From NCBI RefSeq assembly GCF_009909155.2, contig NZ_JAAAPM020000010.1:1-64000 (forward strand): a stretch of 64,000 nt of DNA, read 5' to 3'. Numbering within the stretch: the stretch's first letter is position 1; every line of letters begins with the position of its first letter. The translations under genes were made by a program, and so were the position numbers. Below are positions 62,581 to 64,000 of this stretch, in pieces. This stretch comes from Flavobacterium undicola (lineage in GTDB: Bacteria > Bacteroidota > Bacteroidia > Flavobacteriales > Flavobacteriaceae). The notes beneath the pieces were generated by a model, which was not told where the DNA came from, searched no databases, and worked only from the letters and a program-made list of their open reading frames with translations.

Positions 62581-64000
62581 TTACCAAGTAAATGGTAAAT
62601 ACCAGTTATTTGGATTCATTAGTTTAGTACGAACTACTGTAGCTTCAGCATTTCCTTCCTTGTTCAATTTATCGAAGATTTTATCAGCTAAGAAAGCAGG
62701 ATCGTTTCTACGTCTGGCAACACGCACTAAATCTTCCCAACGATTACCCTCGTAAGCCAACTCTAAAGCAGCTTCATTAATAATATTGTTTTCTATAGAA
62801 ATCAAACTATCGCCAACAACTGGAACAGCTTTTAGATAAGCACGTCCACGAACACCTATATTACGATGCCAAGGAGCTCTAAAATTTGGAAAATCACCTA
62901 TACGAGCGTCAAAATCATAAGGAAAAGGAAGCTTCGTCTGCATAGCATTAGTTACATTATTTGTTTGAGCAAGATTCAAAGGGTTATAAGAATTTTTTAT
63001 TCCTATGTTTAAAAGTGCATTTGCTAGTTTATATTGTTTATCTCTATTAGCTGCTTCAGCATAACGCAAATGCAACTTAGCAGCACGATATAAAAACCAA
63101 TCACCATTTCTTTTAAACTGATCATTTGCTGCCTGGTATTTGTAAATATATTTCATAATTACAGGATCACCACCTACTATATTATAAGTAAATTTAGGTC
63201 CACGTGCATCATAAGGAAAATCATTATTCTGTGTATTAGAATTCCATAAATCCATAGCGCGCTGTGATGGCTTAGCTAAATAATCACCTCCTGTTTTAGA
63301 AAAGAAAGCAATAAATGGATTAGCAGGAGCAAAATTACTATCAAATGGTAGAGACCAAATCCATTCAGAATTCCATAAAACATCTCTACTTCTTCCAAAA
63401 ATAGAACGCCATCCCTTAGTATCACTATTCACTAATGTTGTTGCATCTTGTTCAAAGTTTCTTAAATAACCAACAGCTAAATCCTCATTCGTAATAACCT
63501 CAGCAAATTTCACACGGTAATTATCGAATGTATTTACACCAGCAGCTGGAGTTTCTTCCATTACATTCTTATAATGAGAAGCCGCCGAAAGATAATTTCC
63601 TTTCCAAAGCTCTAAATCACCTAATAGACATTCTTTATTGATAAAGAATTTTCTCGTATCGTAACCATCAACCGTTACTAATAAACTACTTTGAGAATCA
63701 TAAATATTTTTATAAGTCAATGCTTCTGTAAAAGTGACTAGCTTATCTAAAAGCTGATCAAAAGGCAATCTTGGATATTTATTGATATTTTTAACATCAT
63801 CTATAGTTTCAATAGGTTCTGTAATATAAGGAACAGTTCCGTATTGAATTCCTAACTGCAAGTAAATCCAGGTACGAATACAGGCTATATCAGCATAACG
63901 TTGGTCGTATTGTGACTGTGTAAACTTCTTATCAGCCAGCATGATGTCGAAATTTTTTAACGCATCATTGCAATTTTGAATCACTTCATAAAATTGCTTA
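62581..64000 (-). CDS. SusD/RagB-family lipoprotein, 5' end outside window
   Basis: At least 472 residues; the frame stays open to the right edge, so the first start-like codon (GTG at 63984) is internal and the signal peptide is missing. SusD hallmarks are ADIACIRTWIYLQLGIQYGT (TPR-like helix), FLYRAAKLHLRYAEAANRDK and the C-terminal block INEAALELAYEGNRWEDLVR. It ends LMNPNNWYLPFTW, which fits the SusD C-terminus. It should form a surface glycan-binding lid with a SusC whose gene would lie just beyond the window. Ligand unknown. Confidence 0.92.
   Translation of the reverse strand, partial: KQFYEVIQNCNDALKNFDIMLADKKFTQSQYDQRYADIACIRTWIYLQLGIQYGTVPYITEPIETIDDVKNINKYPRLPFDQLLDKLVTFTEALTYKNIYDSQSSLLVTVDGYDTRKFFINKECLLGDLELWKGNYLSAASHYKNVMEETPAAGVNTFDNYRVKFAEVITNEDLAVGYLRNFEQDATTLVNSDTKGWRSIFGRSRDVLWNSEWIWSLPFDSNFAPANPFIAFFSKTGGDYLAKPSQRAMDLWNSNTQNNDFPYDARGPKFTYNIVGGDPVIMKYIYKYQAANDQFKRNGDWFLYRAAKLHLRYAEAANRDKQYKLANALLNIGIKNSYNPLNLAQTNNVTNAMQTKLPFPYDFDARIGDFPNFRAPWHRNIGVRGRAYLKAVPVVGDSLISIENNIINEAALELAYEGNRWEDLVRVARRRNDPAFLADKIFDKLNKEGNAEATVVRTKLMNPNNWYLPFTW

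Noticed and set aside
1..64000. CRISPR array
   Set aside because: No regularly spaced direct repeats were seen; the repeats present are dispersed single units.

Overview
The window is from a member of the Bacteroidota, most probably a Flavobacterium or close Flavobacteriaceae relative. The evidence is an AT-rich sequence, TAnnTTTG-type -7 promoter boxes (for example before tRNA-Phe, the HMG-CoA reductase, mvaD and the RluB-type pseudouridine synthase), SusC/SusD pairs, an STN-SusC/FecR/ECF-sigma cascade, a bacterial mevalonate pathway with a GYDIA-type GHMP kinase, and the run coaX - outer-membrane protein - lptC - hemolysin-type CBS protein - PpiD-like foldase. Families were recognised by eye from motifs; no database search was run.

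Left part (1-7455): a surface or secreted-glycan locus. It opens with the 3' part of a large exported MG2/Ig-like protein, then two tandem GT25-like glycosyltransferases (the second has lost the acidic motif), a GT14-type branching transferase and a frameshifted glycosyltransferase-like gene. On the opposite strand lie UDP-galactopyranose mutase (glf) and a DUF707 protein. Next come mainly housekeeping genes (7520-22178): a lipoprotein nuclease, a C-terminal processing protease, surE-lpxB-NlpC/P60-comEC, a thioredoxin-like protein, a POT peptide transporter, a DPP4-like peptidase, and HMG-CoA reductase with a GHMP kinase (first mevalonate block). The envelope operon coaX to the PpiD-like foldase occupies 22758-29015, with tRNA-Phe divergent from it.

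Middle part (29406-42621): an arabinofuranose-type polysaccharide utilisation locus, all on the minus strand. In transcription order it reads ECF sigma, FecR anti-sigma, STN-containing SusC, SusD, a decayed second SusD, GH51 alpha-L-arabinofuranosidase with a propeller-like N-terminal domain, and GH127 beta-L-arabinofuranosidase. The expected circuit is glycan binding by SusCD, a signal through the STN domain to FecR, release of the sigma factor, and induction of the locus.

Right part: an acetate module (42971-49293) with an IS1-InsA-like zinc-ribbon/HTH protein, a SatP-type acetate channel, a small membrane protein, a sodium:solute symporter-histidine kinase fusion, a receiver-only response regulator and acetyl-CoA synthetase. 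It is followed by a GH13 enzyme, a glycerophosphodiesterase, a flavoprotein, a broken DUF1801 gene and TspO. The second mevalonate/isoprenoid block (55382-60741) holds mvaD, a ParE-type toxin-antitoxin pair, mevalonate kinase, an orphan sensor kinase and a UbiA-type prenyltransferase, then an RluB-type pseudouridine synthase. The window ends in another SusD gene, cut by the right edge.

Dispersed repeats are prominent: three copies of a palindromic MITE/REP-like element of about 109 bp, two 209-bp intergenic copies about 95% identical, and several short Flavobacteriia-type intergenic repeats, one of which seems to lie inside the mvaD reading frame. Three broken genes (glycosyltransferase, SusD remnant, DUF1801) show ongoing decay. 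The most interesting candidates for new biology are the InsA-like protein as possible DNA-binding output of the acetate sensor, and the toxin-antitoxin pair inside the mevalonate operon.
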